Shown piece by piece: positions 5,987 to 7,501 of a stretch of DNA of 7,501 nucleotides. The DNA is taken from NCBI GenBank assembly GCA_035493595.1, contig DATJHZ010000338.1, positions 1-7,501 on the forward strand. Reading direction: 5' to 3'. The notes under the pieces were generated by a model. The model saw only the letters and a program-made list of their open reading frames with translations. It was not told the DNA's origin and ran no database searches. Origin of the DNA: DATCRE01 sp035493595 (lineage in GTDB: Bacteria > Bacteroidota > Bacteroidia > Cytophagales > Cyclobacteriaceae). Numbering within the stretch: the stretch's first letter is position 1; every line of letters begins with the position of its first letter. The position numbers and the translations under genes are program-made.

Positions 5987-7501
5987 ATGAAAAAATATCT
6001 AGCTATGGCAGGTTTGCTTTTCCTGTCATTCTCATGCTCTGATCTTCTTAAGGAAGATCCCAAAGCAAGCTTAACAACCGAAGGCTTTTATAAAACTGTC
6101 AACGATCTCGACATGGCAACAACGGGATTATATAATCTCATTGGTATCACCTTTAATCAAACAGCGGGCTTTGCCTCAACATTTGGTGGCGATGATATGA
6201 CAGCTACACGAGATGGTAATAAAGCCGATTGGTCAGACTTTGATACATTTCGGGCAAGCTCTTCTAACAATTTGTTGAACTTTTGGTGGTCGACCTTTTA
6301 CAATACTATAAAATCGAGCAATAACCTGTTGCTGAATTATACCAATGCTACTGATGCTACCGAAGTACAACTTAACAATACAGCTGGGCAGGCATACTTC
6401 TTACGCGGAATGAGTTATTTCTTTCTGACACGCGTATGGGGTGAGATTCCGCTGGTTACTGATCCATCGATCGACTATGCGACGAAGAAATCATCTGTTG
6501 AAGATATATATGCACAGATTATTTCTGACCTTCAAAAAGCAGAAACTTTATTGCCTGATACCTGGAAGGACGACAGCAAGAGATATCAGAACGGGGTAAA
6601 CATCGCTCCTACTTCAGGTTCTGCGAAAGCAATGCTTGCCAATGTATATTTAACCATGGCCGGATGGCCGCTGAAGCAAACGGATAAGTATGCGCTGGCT
6701 GCAGCCAAAGCAAAAGAAGTGATCGATAGCAAAGCAACGTACGGCTATTCGCTGGTTGATATAAATATCTTATGGAAAAAAGAAAATAATTTCAGTAGTG
6801 AAACAGTTTATGGGATCTACTACAATACCAACATAGCTGAGTTTGTTTACCCCAACACTAATATGATGTTACTGGCTTATAGTCCAAGCGATGAGGGTGC
6901 GTGGGGAGACGGCTATGGTGAATTGAATTTCTATAAGAACTTTCCAAATGGTCCGCGAAAAGACGCAACCTATCAAATGGTATATTACCCAGGCAACGAT
7001 ACTACGAAAGCAGTTGATTATTCCAAGACAACATATAAGCATCCATATTTCCAGAAGTATAGAGACGATGCTGCTTTTAACCCTGTTAATCACGTAACAT
7101 CAAATTGGGTTGGAAGTCATACAGTACCTATCATCCGCTATGCAGAAGTATTACTCACCTATGCAGAAGCAAAGGCGATGTCTGCAGGTGTTGATGCTAC
7201 TGCCTATGATGCCATCAATGAGGTAAGAACACGGGCAGGTTTGAAAGATCTTACAGCAGGATTATCTCAAGGCGCATTCCGTGATTCAGTTGTAGCAGAG
7301 CGTGGCTGGGAATTTGCAGGCTGCGAACCTGCTTCACGTTGGTTCGATCTGCAAAGAACAGAAACAGTAGCAAAAGCAAATTCAAATCGTGATGCTTCAG
7401 AACAAAAACTGGTGGGCACTCCTGATGATGTTACGCATGCATTTTATTGGGCACCGATTCCTATTAACGATCAGCTTCTGAATGGAAATCTCGTTGAGCA
7501 A
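5987..7501 (+). CDS. SusD/RagB-family surface lipoprotein (3' end cut by window edge)
   Basis: The frame opens at ATG 5987 and stays open for 505 codons to the right edge. Residues 1-17 are a lipoprotein signal (MKKYLAMAGLLFLSFSC) with lipid-carrying Cys17; the acidic SDLLKED that follows is consistent with surface export in Bacteroidota. Family landmarks include FYKTVNDLDMATTGLYNLI (about 33-51), the helical segment at 135-157 (QAYFLRGMSYFFLTRVWGE and following), RYAEVLLTYAEAKA (384-397), AINEVRTRAGL just after it, ERGWEFAG (438-445) followed by RWFDLQR (451-457), and WAPIPINDQLLNGNL near the end. In this family such a segment lies close to the C-terminus, so probably only a handful of residues are missing. 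SusD proteins bind the ligand at the cell surface and cap the SusC barrel. The gene follows susC after 53 nt without a terminator, so the two are expected to be co-transcribed and form one complex. The substrate is unknown; the family name does not prove starch or even glycan binding. Confidence 0.96.
   Translation, partial: MKKYLAMAGLLFLSFSCSDLLKEDPKASLTTEGFYKTVNDLDMATTGLYNLIGITFNQTAGFASTFGGDDMTATRDGNKADWSDFDTFRASSSNNLLNFWWSTFYNTIKSSNNLLLNYTNATDATEVQLNNTAGQAYFLRGMSYFFLTRVWGEIPLVTDPSIDYATKKSSVEDIYAQIISDLQKAETLLPDTWKDDSKRYQNGVNIAPTSGSAKAMLANVYLTMAGWPLKQTDKYALAAAKAKEVIDSKATYGYSLVDINILWKKENNFSSETVYGIYYNTNIAEFVYPNTNMMLLAYSPSDEGAWGDGYGELNFYKNFPNGPRKDATYQMVYYPGNDTTKAVDYSKTTYKHPYFQKYRDDAAFNPVNHVTSNWVGSHTVPIIRYAEVLLTYAEAKAMSAGVDATAYDAINEVRTRAGLKDLTAGLSQGAFRDSVVAERGWEFAGCEPASRWFDLQRTETVAKANSNRDASEQKLVGTPDDVTHAFYWAPIPINDQLLNGNLVEQ

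Noticed and set aside
6869..7093. Minus-strand open frame inside susD
   Set aside because: It is antisense to a continuous SusD coding frame and has no family resemblance.

Overview
The window looks like a piece of a Bacteroidota chromosome (Cytophagales/Chitinophagales-like, but the exact taxon is a guess). The evidence is a SusC/SusD outer-membrane uptake pair, a membrane-anchored TPR-HTH regulator of a type common in that phylum, A-rich leaders mostly without Shine-Dalgarno sequences, and promoter-like TAnnTTTG elements.

Layout: (1) Positions 1-72, minus strand: the first 24 codons of the GTPase gene era, which runs off the left edge. (2) 188-260, plus strand: an initiator tRNA-fMet with a possible promoter at 92-123, followed by a strong stem-loop at 270-301 that can terminate transcription in both directions. 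(3) 378-1934, minus strand: a predicted one-component sensor-regulator with signal peptide, about seven TPRs, one membrane helix, a coiled coil and a C-terminal LuxR-like helix-turn-helix. (4) 1935-2318: a divergent intergenic region with several short inverted repeats and no gene. (5) 2319-2822, 2886-5933 and 5987 to the right edge, all plus strand: a YfiR-family periplasmic protein, a SusC/RagA TonB-dependent transporter and a SusD/RagB surface lipoprotein. They are separated by 63 and 53 nt with no terminator, so they are probably one operon. The SusD gene is complete apart from its last few codons.

Working model (inference): SusD on the cell surface captures a ligand, perhaps a glycan or peptide, and passes it to SusC for TonB-driven import. 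SusC has no N-terminal STN signalling domain and no ECF sigma/FecR pair is visible, so the divergent TPR-HTH protein is the best local candidate for control of the operon. The YfiR-like protein as first gene of a susCD operon is the least expected element. Known YfiR proteins act in the periplasm on an inner-membrane partner, and no diguanylate cyclase or histidine kinase partner is present here. The ligand cannot be inferred because no degradative enzymes are in view.

I found no CRISPR array, insertion sequence, phage gene or other mobile element. Most of the window is ordinary; the points worth following up are the YfiR-susCD-regulator combination and a possible translation-controlling hairpin at the start of susC.
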